From Lachnospiraceae bacterium (GTDB lineage: Bacteria > Bacillota > Clostridia > Lachnospirales > Lachnospiraceae): a stretch of DNA of 41,439 nucleotides. The DNA is taken from the NCBI GenBank assembly GCA_022510525.1, contig JAFLTH010000021.1:1-41439 (forward strand), given 5' to 3'. How positions within the stretch are numbered: position 1 is the stretch's first letter; each line of letters begins with the position of its first letter. This document shows, in pieces, positions 1 through 7,755 of this stretch. The notes below the pieces were generated by a model that made no database searches, was not told the DNA's origin, and saw only the letters and a program-made list of their open reading frames with translations. The translations under genes were made by a program, and so were the position numbers.

Positions 1-52
1 TGGTCTTCAGCGCTTGTTTCTGCTCTTCTCTGATTTCCTTCGCTACCGACAT
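1..52 (-). CDS. 5' end of a divergent gene, product unknown (partial)
   Basis: Reading the minus strand, an ATG at 52-50 opens a frame that runs off the left edge and begins MSVAKEIREEQKQALKT, which is charged and probably helical. A good ribosome site (AGAGGTG on the minus strand) lies just upstream, and a near-consensus promoter is found further upstream at 90-118. Only 17 residues are visible, so I cannot name the product. It reads away from the glycan locus and therefore marks its left boundary. That it is a real gene rests on the start, ribosome site and promoter occurring together. Confidence 0.6.
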   Translation of the reverse strand, partial: MSVAKEIREEQKQALKT

Positions 53-89
53 GGCGGACACCTCTTCTTTACTACTATATATCTATATC

Positions 90-118
90 AATATAGCTTT
101 TCGTGTGGGGGATGTCAA
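90..118 (-). promoter_or_regulatory. Predicted sigma-A promoter of the divergent left gene
   Basis: On the minus strand TTGACA (complement of 113-118) is followed by a 17-base spacer and TATATT (complement of 90-95). This is an almost perfect housekeeping promoter. It points left, toward the minus-strand start codon at 52. Confidence 0.7.
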
Positions 119-213
119 TGATTTTGATAAACTGCCTTTTGTACACAGCTGAATAGCTGGCGAGGACTCTTTTGGAAACAGAAGGATTAATAAATCACAC
201 CAATCTGCCGATA

Positions 214-219
214 TATAAT
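214..219 (+). promoter_or_regulatory. Possible -10 element upstream of the leader hairpin
   Basis: A perfect TATAAT occurs here, but the -35 region at the expected distance (TAAATC, 191-196) is poor and there is no extended -10 TG. If used, transcription would start near 226 and pass through the hairpin at 299-338 before the first gene at 510. That is the arrangement expected of a controlled leader. Confidence 0.3.
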
Positions 220-298
220 AAAAGACATAAGTCTATTAAATTAATGCTCAAGGATGAACGTAGAAACTGCATGGAGGCAGAAATAGGAAATGGTAATA

Positions 299-338
299 CC
301 TGCCATCACTGTATTTTGCGGTGGCAGGATTTTATTTT
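299..338 (+). terminator. Terminator-like hairpin in the leader of the glycan operon
   Basis: CCTGCCA (299-305) pairs perfectly with TGGCAGG (322-328), and one or two further pairs extend inward. The stem is followed by a T-rich run, ATTTTATTTTT (329-339). No + strand gene lies upstream for it to terminate, because the left neighbour reads the other way. It is therefore either a conditional attenuator in the operon leader or a terminator belonging to a small upstream transcript. GGCAG at 276-280 could pair with CTGCC at 300-304 and compete with the terminator stem. Confidence 0.5.
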
Positions 339-412
339 TGTGATATGATGGATTGATGAATTGCCAAAAATAATTGCCGAACCTTGTGATATATGTTAAA
401 GTAAAATAGAAT

Positions 413-440
413 TTGATTTTTTACATTGTAACATTAAAAT
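413..440 (+). promoter_or_regulatory. Candidate promoter for the glycan operon
   Basis: TTGATT (413-418), a 16-base spacer and TAAAAT (435-440) form a reasonable sigma-A promoter about 70 bases upstream of the first start codon at 510. If this is the main promoter, the hairpin at 299-338 lies outside the transcript. The prediction rests on consensus match only. Confidence 0.4.
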
Positions 441-509
441 ATGGTCAACGTCAGTGAAGGACAGTGTGTTACGATATCAAGATAACATGCAGGGAGAGAA
501 ACGAAAAAT

Positions 510-1226
510 ATGACAGTAGCATTGATATTTGCCGGTGGAACAGGAAAGAGAATGAATACCCGTTCAAAGCCAAAACAGTTTTTGGAGATTCACGGAAAAC
601 CGGTTATTATATATACATTGGAACATTTTGAATACCATGAAGGGATAGGAAGTATTGTAGTTGTCTGTGTAAAGGAATATATTGAAGAGTTAAAAGGGCT
701 GCTGAGACGTTTCGGTATCACAAAGGTAAAGAAAATTGTTCCGGGTGGAGATACAGGTCACGACTCCATTTATCAGGGGCTTTTGGCAATGGAGGAATTT
801 GCCGTGCAGGATGACATCGTACTGATTCATGATGGTGTACGCCCATTAATTGATGAAGCACTGATCACTTCGAATATAAAAGCAGTAAAAAGATATGGCA
901 ACGCCATCACATGCGAAGCGGACAAGGAGAGCCAGATCAGAAGCCTTGATGGAAAGACCGTATCCGAGATGCCTCCAAGGGATCAGATGTATACAGCCAA
1001 GGCGCCGCAGTCTTTTTATTACGGCGACATTAAAACCTTGTATGAGAAGGCGGAGGAGGACGGGATCAAGAGTATTGATTCCGCGCATCTTTGCAGTCTG
1101 TACCATAAGGAACTGCATATGGTGAAGAGCACCAGCAATAATATGAAAATAACAGAGCCTACAGACTTCTATATATGCCGCGCTTTATATGATGCGTTGG
1201 AGGGACAGCAAGTATTTGGATTATAG
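510..1226 (+). CDS. IspD/TarI-family cytidylyltransferase
   Basis: The 238-residue protein transfers CMP from CTP to a phosphorylated polyol. In this setting the likely product is CDP-ribitol or a similar CDP-polyol rather than an isoprenoid precursor. The N-terminal nucleotide-binding loop reads LIFAGGTGKRM and is followed by KPKQFLEI. Further family motifs are DSIYQGL near residue 88 and HDGVRPLI near 106. Length matches IspD/TarI. The ATG at 510 follows GGGAGAG with normal spacing. It is the first gene of the locus and sits 19 bases upstream of a CDP-glycerol-type transferase, which favours TarI over IspD. I see no TarJ-type alcohol dehydrogenase in the window. An IspD role cannot be excluded from sequence alone. 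Confidence 0.85.
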   Translation: MTVALIFAGGTGKRMNTRSKPKQFLEIHGKPVIIYTLEHFEYHEGIGSIVVVCVKEYIEELKGLLRRFGITKVKKIVPGGDTGHDSIYQGLLAMEEFAVQDDIVLIHDGVRPLIDEALITSNIKAVKRYGNAITCEADKESQIRSLDGKTVSEMPPRDQMYTAKAPQSFYYGDIKTLYEKAEEDGIKSIDSAHLCSLYHKELHMVKSTSNNMKITEPTDFYICRALYDALEGQQVFGL

Positions 1227-1245
1227 AAGCAATTGAGGAAACAAA

Positions 1246-2685
1246 ATGAGAGTGGCACAAAAACAGGAGATACTGGAAGCATTAAGTTCTCTTAGTCAGG
1301 CGCATGAGGAAATAAAAGACGAATTACACCGAAGCAAAAGTATCTTAACACTTAATAAGCAAAAAATACAGAATATGCTTAGTGAATGTCAGGAATTTGC
1401 TGTTTCACTGGGAGAATTTATTGAAAAACTGGAAGGTGAGGGGCATTCCGCAATAGAAAGTATAGAGTCATATTGCGAACTGCTTTACGAAATCTATACG
1501 GAACTTGGAGGAACCGATACCGGCAGTATCAACGAAAGTAAAATCAATAAAATGCTGAAAAAGCAGCTTATTAAGATAGAGAACAGTGTAAAAAATGACA
1601 TTGTTGCCATCAGAGAGATTGTGTTCCTGCCATATAAGGCATCCATGTGGGACAGTATGGAGAGCATATATCTTGCAGCAAGGGAAGATGAAAATACAAG
1701 GGCTGTCGTCGTTCCCATTGCATATTATGAGAAAAATCCGGATGGTTCATTTGGAAAGATGCATTACGAAATAGATCAGTATCCTGAAGGCGTCGAAGTA
1801 GTGTCTTATGCAGAGTACAGTTTTGAAAAGGAAAAACCGGATGCCATTGTGATACATAATGCGTATGATGATTGGAATTTTGTGACAAGCATTCATCCGC
1901 AGTTTTATGCGCAAAATCTTAAGAAATATACACAGTTATTGATTTATATACCATATTTTGTTATAGGTGAGATTAATGCCGATGATGAGAATATGGTAAA
2001 GAATGTGGAACATTTCTGTTTCATGCCGGGAATTATATCAGCTGACCGGGTGATACTGGAGTCGGAAACGGTTCGAAAGATTTATATAGAAGAATACCGT
2101 AAAAATGCAAAGCGTTGCGGCTTCCCATCGGAGCACACGGACAGAAAGCTGTTGGAGGAGAAATTCGTCGGGATCGGTTCACCAAAATATGACAAGATCA
2201 TGATGGAGCAGGAAAACGGGACGGTTATCCCACAAGCCTGGATGAAATATGTGGTGAAACCGGACGGGAGCCGGAAAAAGATCGTACTGTACAACAACAG
2301 TATAGCTGCGCTTCTCAAGCGTGGTGAAGATATGCTGGATAAGATGGAAGGAATTTTCCGGACATTTAAGGAAGTTCAGGACGACATCGCGTTGTGGTGG
2401 CGGCCACATCCGCTGATTGAGAGTACAATCAGTTCTATGCGTCCAAAGCTTTGGCAGGAGTATCAGAAGATTGTACAGGACTATAAGACACAAGACTGGG
2501 GAATATATGACGATACAGCCGAGCTGGACCGAGCGATTGTTGTTGCAGATGCCTACTATGGAGATTGGAGCAGTATAGTGCATCTTTTTAAACAGACGGG
2601 CAAACCAATTATGATCACAAATAAAAAAGAATGGTTGGAAGCAGATGAAAGAGAACAGGAGCGGAAATCAGAGCAAGTCAAATGA
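1246..2685 (+). CDS. CDP-glycerol glycerophosphotransferase-like protein (TagF/TarL-type GT-B)
   Basis: The family moves a polyol phosphate from a CDP-polyol to a growing glycan. The first 100 residues or so are charged and helical, probably coiled coil. The remainder is a GT-B fold. Signature stretches are KIVLYNNSIAALLKRGEDML near residue 345, WWRPHPLIES near 384 and VADAYYGDWSSIVHLF near 427, which match the HP and YYGDxSS motifs of this family. There is no membrane segment. It follows the cytidylyltransferase closely with its own GAGGAA ribosome site, so the two probably form a donor-plus-transferase pair. The C-terminus looks odd: the reading frame ends in a charged linker, and another frame continues in a protein-like way to 2797 (see the separate entry). 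A late frameshift is possible. Confidence 0.8.
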   Translation: MRVAQKQEILEALSSLSQAHEEIKDELHRSKSILTLNKQKIQNMLSECQEFAVSLGEFIEKLEGEGHSAIESIESYCELLYEIYTELGGTDTGSINESKINKMLKKQLIKIENSVKNDIVAIREIVFLPYKASMWDSMESIYLAAREDENTRAVVVPIAYYEKNPDGSFGKMHYEIDQYPEGVEVVSYAEYSFEKEKPDAIVIHNAYDDWNFVTSIHPQFYAQNLKKYTQLLIYIPYFVIGEINADDENMVKNVEHFCFMPGIISADRVILESETVRKIYIEEYRKNAKRCGFPSEHTDRKLLEEKFVGIGSPKYDKIMMEQENGTVIPQAWMKYVVKPDGSRKKIVLYNNSIAALLKRGEDMLDKMEGIFRTFKEVQDDIALWWRPHPLIESTISSMRPKLWQEYQKIVQDYKTQDWGIYDDTAELDRAIVVADAYYGDWSSIVHLFKQTGKPIMITNKKEWLEADEREQERKSEQVK

Positions 2686-2797
2686 AAACAGGAAAGAGCA
2701 GCAGGGGCAGACAGAAACGGAAAGCGGCGGGCGGAAAGAAACAATAGGGAAAATGATATATGACTATATAAAGAAGGAAATCGATCAGGGAATATGA
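2645..2797 (+). other. Frame-shifted C-terminal tail of the preceding transferase, or a tiny coupled ORF
   Basis: In the +1 frame relative to the preceding gene, an open stretch of 50 codons runs from an internal ATG at 2645 to a stop at 2795-2797. Its end, IGKMIYDYIKKEIDQGI, looks like a normal amphipathic protein tail. Its stop overlaps the next start codon (ATATGA), as expected for the original end of an operon gene. The preceding gene's own frame ends at 2685 inside a low-complexity Glu/Lys/Gln linker and leaves a 108-base gap. I favour a frameshift in that linker, either real or a sequencing error. A short independent ORF is the alternative. Confidence 0.4.
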
Positions 2798-3933
2798 TTT
2801 TGAAAAACATGCCGTTTACACAATTTGGGACGGATATCAAAGAGAAAAACAAAAAACTTATCCTGTTTGGTGCAGGAACTCTTCTTACAGGATGGATTTC
2901 CTATGTGCTTGAACAATATGATATTGCGGATAACGTGCTGGCTGTCGCTGATAATTCCGCTTCCAAATGGGGGAAGCCGGTTCATATAAACGGTATGCGG
3001 TTTATGATAGAACCTCCTGAGAAAGCGATATCGAAAGCTGCCGGGAATACGGTAATATTGATTGTAAGCAGTTATTTTGCGGCTATGATCGAACAACTGG
3101 ATCACATCAGGGAACTTGACCATACAGAATGTTATGTGGCTCCTATCATGCATATAACAGCCGGAAAAGAGGGAAAAGCAGATTTCAGACAATATACGGG
3201 GAAACAACAGCAGATTCCCAAAGTAATTCATTACTGCTGGTTTGGGAAAAAACCGATATCGGAAAGAAACCGCAAGTATATGGAAAGCTGGAAAAAATAC
3301 TGCCCAGACTATGAGATCGTAGAGTGGAATGAAACGAATTATGATGTATACAAAAACCGGTATATGGGACAGGCATATGATGCCGGAAAATATGGCTATG
3401 TGCCGGATTATGCAAGGATAGATATTCTCTATGAACATGGCGGTATTTACTTAGACACGGATGTAGAGTTGATCAGAAATATAGATGAGCTGTTGTATTT
3501 ACAAGCGTTTACCAGCTTCGAGGAATATCCCACAGTCAATTTCGGCGGAGGCAGCGGCAGCGTAAAAGGACTTCCGATCTTAAAAAGCATTCTTGATTTC
3601 AGAGAGAATGTTCAGTTTGTTCAATCAGATGGAAGTTATAACACGACCACATGCGGATACTTTGAAACCGTGCCGTTGCAGAAGGCAGGATTAAAACCGG
3701 ACGGCTCCATTCAGAATATCAATGGACTGACAGTGCTGCCGTCTGAGTGTTTTCACCCGAAGAGTTCCGTTACAGGACTTACGGAGGTGACGGAAAATAC
3801 CTATGCAGTTCACCAATTCAGCTGGTCGTGGGTTGATGAGAAGCAGATGGAAGAAAAGAAAAAGACGCATGAACAATATCAAACCATTTTGAGGCGGATG
3901 CAGGGTAATGAAAGCCACAGGGGGCAGTCATAA
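2794..3933 (+). CDS. DXD glycosyltransferase (Gly_transf_sug/GT32-like) with N-terminal Rossmann-like module
   Basis: Residues about 20-115 form the recurring Rossmann-like module: LILFGAGTLLTGW, then VADNSASKWGKPV. From about residue 145 the catalytic domain begins, IPKVIHYCWFGKKP. It is followed by YVPDYARIDILYEHGGIYLD and the metal-binding DTD, the hallmark of the capsular or toxin-type sugar transferases (Pfam Gly_transf_sug). The C-terminal HQFSWSW is also typical. The enzyme should transfer a hexose from a nucleotide donor in the cytoplasm. No membrane segment is seen. The start overlaps the stop of the 2645-2797 frame, and an alternative ATG lies at 2809. It is two bases upstream of the following GT2 gene. 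Confidence 0.85.
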   Translation: MILKNMPFTQFGTDIKEKNKKLILFGAGTLLTGWISYVLEQYDIADNVLAVADNSASKWGKPVHINGMRFMIEPPEKAISKAAGNTVILIVSSYFAAMIEQLDHIRELDHTECYVAPIMHITAGKEGKADFRQYTGKQQQIPKVIHYCWFGKKPISERNRKYMESWKKYCPDYEIVEWNETNYDVYKNRYMGQAYDAGKYGYVPDYARIDILYEHGGIYLDTDVELIRNIDELLYLQAFTSFEEYPTVNFGGGSGSVKGLPILKSILDFRENVQFVQSDGSYNTTTCGYFETVPLQKAGLKPDGSIQNINGLTVLPSECFHPKSSVTGLTEVTENTYAVHQFSWSWVDEKQMEEKKKTHEQYQTILRRMQGNESHRGQS

Positions 3934-3935
3934 CA

Positions 3936-5243
3936 ATGGAATTGCAGGAAGCAATAGATATTAAAATTTCGGTTATAATGCCGATACGAAATACAGTCGA
4001 TTATATAAGAGAGTGTATGGACAGTCTGATAAATCAGACATTGAAAGAGATTGAGATACTCTGTATCGATGCCCAAAGCACCGACGGCACAAGAGAAATC
4101 CTAAAGGAATATGCAGATCAAGACAGCAGGGTACATATCTATGACGACAGGAAAGGCAGTGCCGGTTACGCCAATAATTACGGAATGCAGAAAGCAAAAG
4201 GAGAGTATCTGGCGATCGTCGAGCCGGATGACTTCGTGGCTCCCGACATGTATGAAAAACTGTACCGGGCGGCGAAAGAAAACAGTGCGGATGTCGTAAG
4301 AGCAGATTACAAAGTGTTTTTTGGCGATGGCAGTCAGAGGGAATATATTGATAAAGCAGTGGCATTGGCAGATGATTATGGAAAGATACATTGCCCTGTG
4401 GATGAACAGCGATTGTTTCAAAACGATATGTCCACATGGGCGGGAATTATTTCAAGGGAATTGTTCGAGCAGGGAAAGGTCTGCCATAATGAAACACCCG
4501 GTGCGGCATACCAGGATAACGGTTTTTGGTTCCTGACAATGGCACATGCCAAAAGGCTGTATTATCTGCAAATGTCAGGTTACCGCTATAGAATGGATAA
4601 TCCGAATTCCTCCATACACAACCGTGGAAAACTCTATGCAATCTGCGACGAATATGCATTTATCAGAAGCAGGCTGGAACAGGAAGGCATCTTCGGGAAG
4701 TTTGAGAGCGTGTACACATGGGCGAAGATTATCCGGTATCTGTCCTCCTATTATCGTCTCGACGATACGTTAAAGCCGGAATTTGCCGGGCGCTTTGCTT
4801 CGGAAGTGCAGGAGCATTATGAAAAAGGCGAGCTTCGGATCGAGGAGTTTTCCAAAGGTCAGCAGCGGCTGATACAGGATCTGATCACAAGTGATGAAGT
4901 TTTTCATAATAACATTATGAATCAGAAAGAGGCATTCAGACGCTTGATGGAAAGCGACAAAACATTGGTACAGTATGGATGCGGAAGTGACGGACTGCGG
5001 TTGCTTAATTATATGCGGGCAAATGATTGTCTGGACAGGATTACATGCCTGTGCGACAGTAATTCCGGAATGTGGGGAAGCGGATTATTCGGGAAGAAAA
5101 TATGCTCTTTAGCCGAAATCAAGGCAGAATATCCCGACGCATGTTATTTGGTGGCGAGTGTTAATTATGGGGACGAAATTGAAAAAATGCTTAAGCAGAA
5201 TGGAATAGAGGAATGGAACATTCACATTGCTAATTTTTGTTGA
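3936..5243 (+). CDS. GT2 glycosyltransferase with C-terminal Rossmann-like module
   Basis: The N-terminal GT-A domain starts ISVIMPIRNTVDYIRECMDS, continues with IDAQSTDGTREIL, and carries the donor/metal site IVEPDDF near residue 98. GAAYQDNGFWF and YRMDNPNSS are shared with the paralogues at 29444 and 33857. Residues about 342-435 are the recurring module, LVQYGCGSDGLRLL then LCDSNSGMWG. The enzyme probably adds one sugar to the glycan. The last codons, for NIHIANFC, and the bases after the stop recur as a fragment at 6575-6613, which indicates a former second paralogue. A 118-base AT-rich gap follows. The acceptor and sugar cannot be predicted. Confidence 0.88.
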   Translation: MELQEAIDIKISVIMPIRNTVDYIRECMDSLINQTLKEIEILCIDAQSTDGTREILKEYADQDSRVHIYDDRKGSAGYANNYGMQKAKGEYLAIVEPDDFVAPDMYEKLYRAAKENSADVVRADYKVFFGDGSQREYIDKAVALADDYGKIHCPVDEQRLFQNDMSTWAGIISRELFEQGKVCHNETPGAAYQDNGFWFLTMAHAKRLYYLQMSGYRYRMDNPNSSIHNRGKLYAICDEYAFIRSRLEQEGIFGKFESVYTWAKIIRYLSSYYRLDDTLKPEFAGRFASEVQEHYEKGELRIEEFSKGQQRLIQDLITSDEVFHNNIMNQKEAFRRLMESDKTLVQYGCGSDGLRLLNYMRANDCLDRITCLCDSNSGMWGSGLFGKKICSLAEIKAEYPDACYLVASVNYGDEIEKMLKQNGIEEWNIHIANFC

Positions 5244-5361
5244 AATGAAACGAAAGAGAAAAGGAAATACTTAAAAATATATTTTTTGGACAGTATGGGT
5301 TATATCATAAAAGCGGCTCATAAGGTGGATATATATCTGATTAATATAGGGGGACGAAAAG

Positions 5362-6534
5362 GTGTGCAATAAACCAATTGCAATCTGGGGAACAGGTAGA
5401 GAAGCAGCACGGATGTATTATGAACTTGAAAAAGATGGCGAATATGTGGACAGGTTTTTTGACAATTATGTACAGCAGGATACTTATTTCCTAGACAAGC
5501 CTGTATCTAAACCTACTGCAGAGAAAGTCAAAAATTATTTTATTTATATAGGCTGTAAATATTATACATACAGAGTAATCGCCAATCAACTTGAAGAGTA
5601 TGGATTAGAGGAAATAAAAGATTTTCTTTGGTGTAATTTATATAAGAAAAAAATTGTGGTTTTACATGGAAATTGTCATATGGATGTTTTAAGGCTATAT
5701 TTAAATGCGAATAAGGAATTTACAGGGGGGGGGTATGAAATTTACCCAAATGAGTCGATTCAACATAATACGAGAGGATTCATAAGTGAAAACATTTTAC
5801 AAGCATGTGAACTACTTATACAACAAGATATAAGAGATGAAAATCTATTTGGGTATAAATTAAGCTCGAAATATATTTCCTCGAGACTTCGTAAAGAAGC
5901 GAAAAATATTGTCTTGCCCAATCTACTTAGACTGGGATATGGCTTTTTTCCATTAACTAAGGAAAATATAAACAGTGAACCTAACAAAAGGGGCTGTCAA
6001 AATATGTGTAATATGTTTCCAAGAACTATTTCAGTAATTGATGACTTGCTATTAGAGGGAATGTCGGAAGATGAAATTATTGAAAAAATAAATGAAGATT
6101 CTCTGTTATCTCATGATGAAATAATAAATAATTTTAATGGATATATTGAAAAAATTAGAACTAGGGAAGAGAATTGTGATGTGAAAATTTCACAGTTTAT
6201 ATTAAAACACTATCATGAAGAAAAAATTTTTTATGATATTGGACATCCAACTAATATGGTAATGGAGGAAATGTACAGGCAAATATGTAACATTATTGGT
6301 ATAAATGCAGAATTAGCATATCCTGTGAATTATAAGATGGATGGCTTTGAGGATCCTATTTTATTATGTGTAAAAGAAGCTCTTAAATTGCAATATGGTG
6401 ATAGTGAAATAAGATTATCTGACAATTGTTATCGTCTGTCAGACTGTATGGATTTAAAAGAATATGTTAAGGAATACATATGGTGGAGGAATAAGATAAT
6501 ACTTGGAAGGGAATTAGTTGAATCATGTAAATAA
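5362..6534 (+). CDS. WcbI-like polysaccharide biosynthesis enzyme with N-terminal Rossmann-like module
   Basis: Residues 3-95 are the recurring module, beginning PIAIWGTGREAARMYY. From about residue 97 the protein resembles the WcbI family (putative acyltransferase of 6-deoxy-heptan capsule synthesis in Burkholderia). The motif IVVLHGNCHMDVLR contains the family Gly-Asn-Cys at 103-105, and FYDIGHPTNMV lies further on. The start is GTG at 5362, with GGGGGA as ribosome site. The gene is much more AT-rich than its neighbours and is bracketed by two copies of another gene's 3' end, so it looks like an inserted cassette. It contains a run of nine G at 5725-5733, in frame here, where slippage would switch it off. 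The family assignment is by motif; the acyl group transferred is unknown. Confidence 0.72.
   Translation: MCNKPIAIWGTGREAARMYYELEKDGEYVDRFFDNYVQQDTYFLDKPVSKPTAEKVKNYFIYIGCKYYTYRVIANQLEEYGLEEIKDFLWCNLYKKKIVVLHGNCHMDVLRLYLNANKEFTGGGYEIYPNESIQHNTRGFISENILQACELLIQQDIRDENLFGYKLSSKYISSRLRKEAKNIVLPNLLRLGYGFFPLTKENINSEPNKRGCQNMCNMFPRTISVIDDLLLEGMSEDEIIEKINEDSLLSHDEIINNFNGYIEKIRTREENCDVKISQFILKHYHEEKIFYDIGHPTNMVMEEMYRQICNIIGINAELAYPVNYKMDGFEDPILLCVKEALKLQYGDSEIRLSDNCYRLSDCMDLKEYVKEYIWWRNKIILGRELVESCK
5725..5733 (+). repeat. Nine-G homopolymer tract inside the WcbI-like gene
   Basis: Nine consecutive G encode three glycines (TGGGY) near residue 122 in an otherwise AT-rich gene. Tracts of this length are slippage-prone, and gain or loss of one base would frameshift the product. 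Confidence 0.9.
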
Positions 6535-6613
6535 CCAGTTGCAGCAGCGGTTAAAGGATTGGATTTGAATGAAGATAGAGGAACAGAACATTCATATCGC
6601 TAATTTTTGCTGA
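6535..6613 (+). pseudogene. 3' fragment of a lost GT2-module gene
   Basis: After the WcbI-like stop, NQLQQRLKDW can be read. After a frame change comes IEEQNIHIANFC and a stop at 6611-6613. This matches the end of the GT2 gene at 3936, IEEWNIHIANFC. The DNA from 6575 to about 6633 matches 5205-5263 at roughly 83% by hand count, including bases after the stop. The fragment is therefore the last piece of a second GT2 paralogue, most of which has been replaced by the WcbI-like gene. Confidence 0.8.
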
Positions 6614-6636
6614 AATAAAACAAGGGAGAAAAGATT

Positions 6637-7755
6637 ATGTCCATATTGAGGGCAAGAACATTGGATTTGAAAGAAACAAGTCCGTTGACAAAAGAAAGAA
6701 AAGATAACAGCATACTAAATGAGAAGGAAGCGCTTGAAAACAAAGTTATTTTGGACAGCTATCCCAGAAGGCTGGTCTTGGAAATGACTAATGCCTGTAA
6801 TATTCATTGTGTTATGTGCGGCAGAAATGCAGCCGATTTTAAACCAACTGTATTTGACATTGAATGGCTGAAGTATTTTGAGCCAATTACGGATAAGATT
6901 GAGGAGGTGACTTTGCTGGGATGGGGCGAGCCGACGCTGCATCCCCGTTTTTCGGAGTTCCTTAAGTGGGCGGATGAAAATGGGTTGAGAAAATTCTTCT
7001 GCACAAACGGAACAAGATTATCCGAATTAAAGGAAGATATTTTTAAATATAAAGTGGATTTGCTTACGATCAGTCTTGATGGCGCCGGTAAAGAGACAAA
7101 CAACAGGATCAGAGTAGGTGCCGATTTCGATAAGATCACTGATTCTATAAAAGAAATTGTAAAAGAAAAGAAACGTCGGGGAGTGGATAACCCCTATATG
7201 AGTATTGTCATGACAATGATGAAATCCAATTATCATGAGTTCCCGGATTTTATCCGGCTGGCAGGGGAGCTTGGAATCGAAGAAGCAAAAGGCGTTTATC
7301 TGACAGTGTTTGAAGAACGAATGATGCCGGAATGCATGGAAGGAATGCAAAAATCCGTAAAAGATGTTTTCGACGAAGCGGAGACGGTCGGAAAGCAGCT
7401 GGGAATTCAGGTAAAGATTCCGTATCTGCAAGGTGAAGACGTGGCAGGGGAGAATGCACATAAAGACTGTTATGTCGGATGGAGAGATTTTTTCTTAGGT
7501 TCGGACGGATATGTCAGAAGCTGTATGTCTACCTCGGAGAAGTTATTCCATATCAGCAAATATCATACCTTTGATGAGATGTGGAATTCTGTGGAATATC
7601 AGGATTTTAGAAGATGCGTGAATACAAAGGATATGGGTCTGCCTTGTAGGAACTGTTATCAGGCTTCTTTTGCAAACTGGAATAAAAAGGATTCTTTTGT
7701 ACAGATAGGGAAGAAATTTTCACCGGATTGGGAAGGGAATAAAAATGGCATTTGA
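6637..7755 (+). CDS. Radical SAM protein with SPASM-like C-terminal cysteines
   Basis: The 372-residue protein carries the radical SAM cluster motif C54-x3-C58-x2-C61 in TNACNIHCVMCGRN, then VTLLGWGEPTLHP, the usual GGEP-like strand. The C-terminal third holds further cysteines (CYVGW, VRSCMST, GLPCRNCYQ) that fit a SPASM/twitch auxiliary iron-sulfur site. These enzymes cleave S-adenosylmethionine to a radical and can epimerise, dehydrogenate or methylate unactivated carbons. In this locus a sugar or polyol substrate is likely but unproven. The ATG at 6637 follows AAGGGAG. The gene overlaps the RmlC-like gene by 11 bases, so the two are probably translated together. Confidence 0.85.
   Translation: MSILRARTLDLKETSPLTKERKDNSILNEKEALENKVILDSYPRRLVLEMTNACNIHCVMCGRNAADFKPTVFDIEWLKYFEPITDKIEEVTLLGWGEPTLHPRFSEFLKWADENGLRKFFCTNGTRLSELKEDIFKYKVDLLTISLDGAGKETNNRIRVGADFDKITDSIKEIVKEKKRRGVDNPYMSIVMTMMKSNYHEFPDFIRLAGELGIEEAKGVYLTVFEERMMPECMEGMQKSVKDVFDEAETVGKQLGIQVKIPYLQGEDVAGENAHKDCYVGWRDFFLGSDGYVRSCMSTSEKLFHISKYHTFDEMWNSVEYQDFRRCVNTKDMGLPCRNCYQASFANWNKKDSFVQIGKKFSPDWEGNKNGI

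Noticed and set aside
2785..3438. Long minus-strand open frame of 217 codons
   Set aside because: It is fully antisense to the glycosyltransferase at 2794, its translation is rich in Phe, His, Arg and Cys with no family motif, and it has no ribosome site. It is a shadow of the real gene.
3973..4437. Minus-strand open frame of 154 codons opposite the GT2 gene
   Set aside because: The translation is His/Cys/Arg-rich without recognisable domains and mirrors a well-conserved + strand coding sequence.
5295..5372. Short open frame between the GT2 gene and the WcbI-like gene
   Set aside because: It has 25 codons, no ribosome site and no recognisable similarity, and it overlaps the GTG start of the next gene; probably chance in AT-rich spacer.
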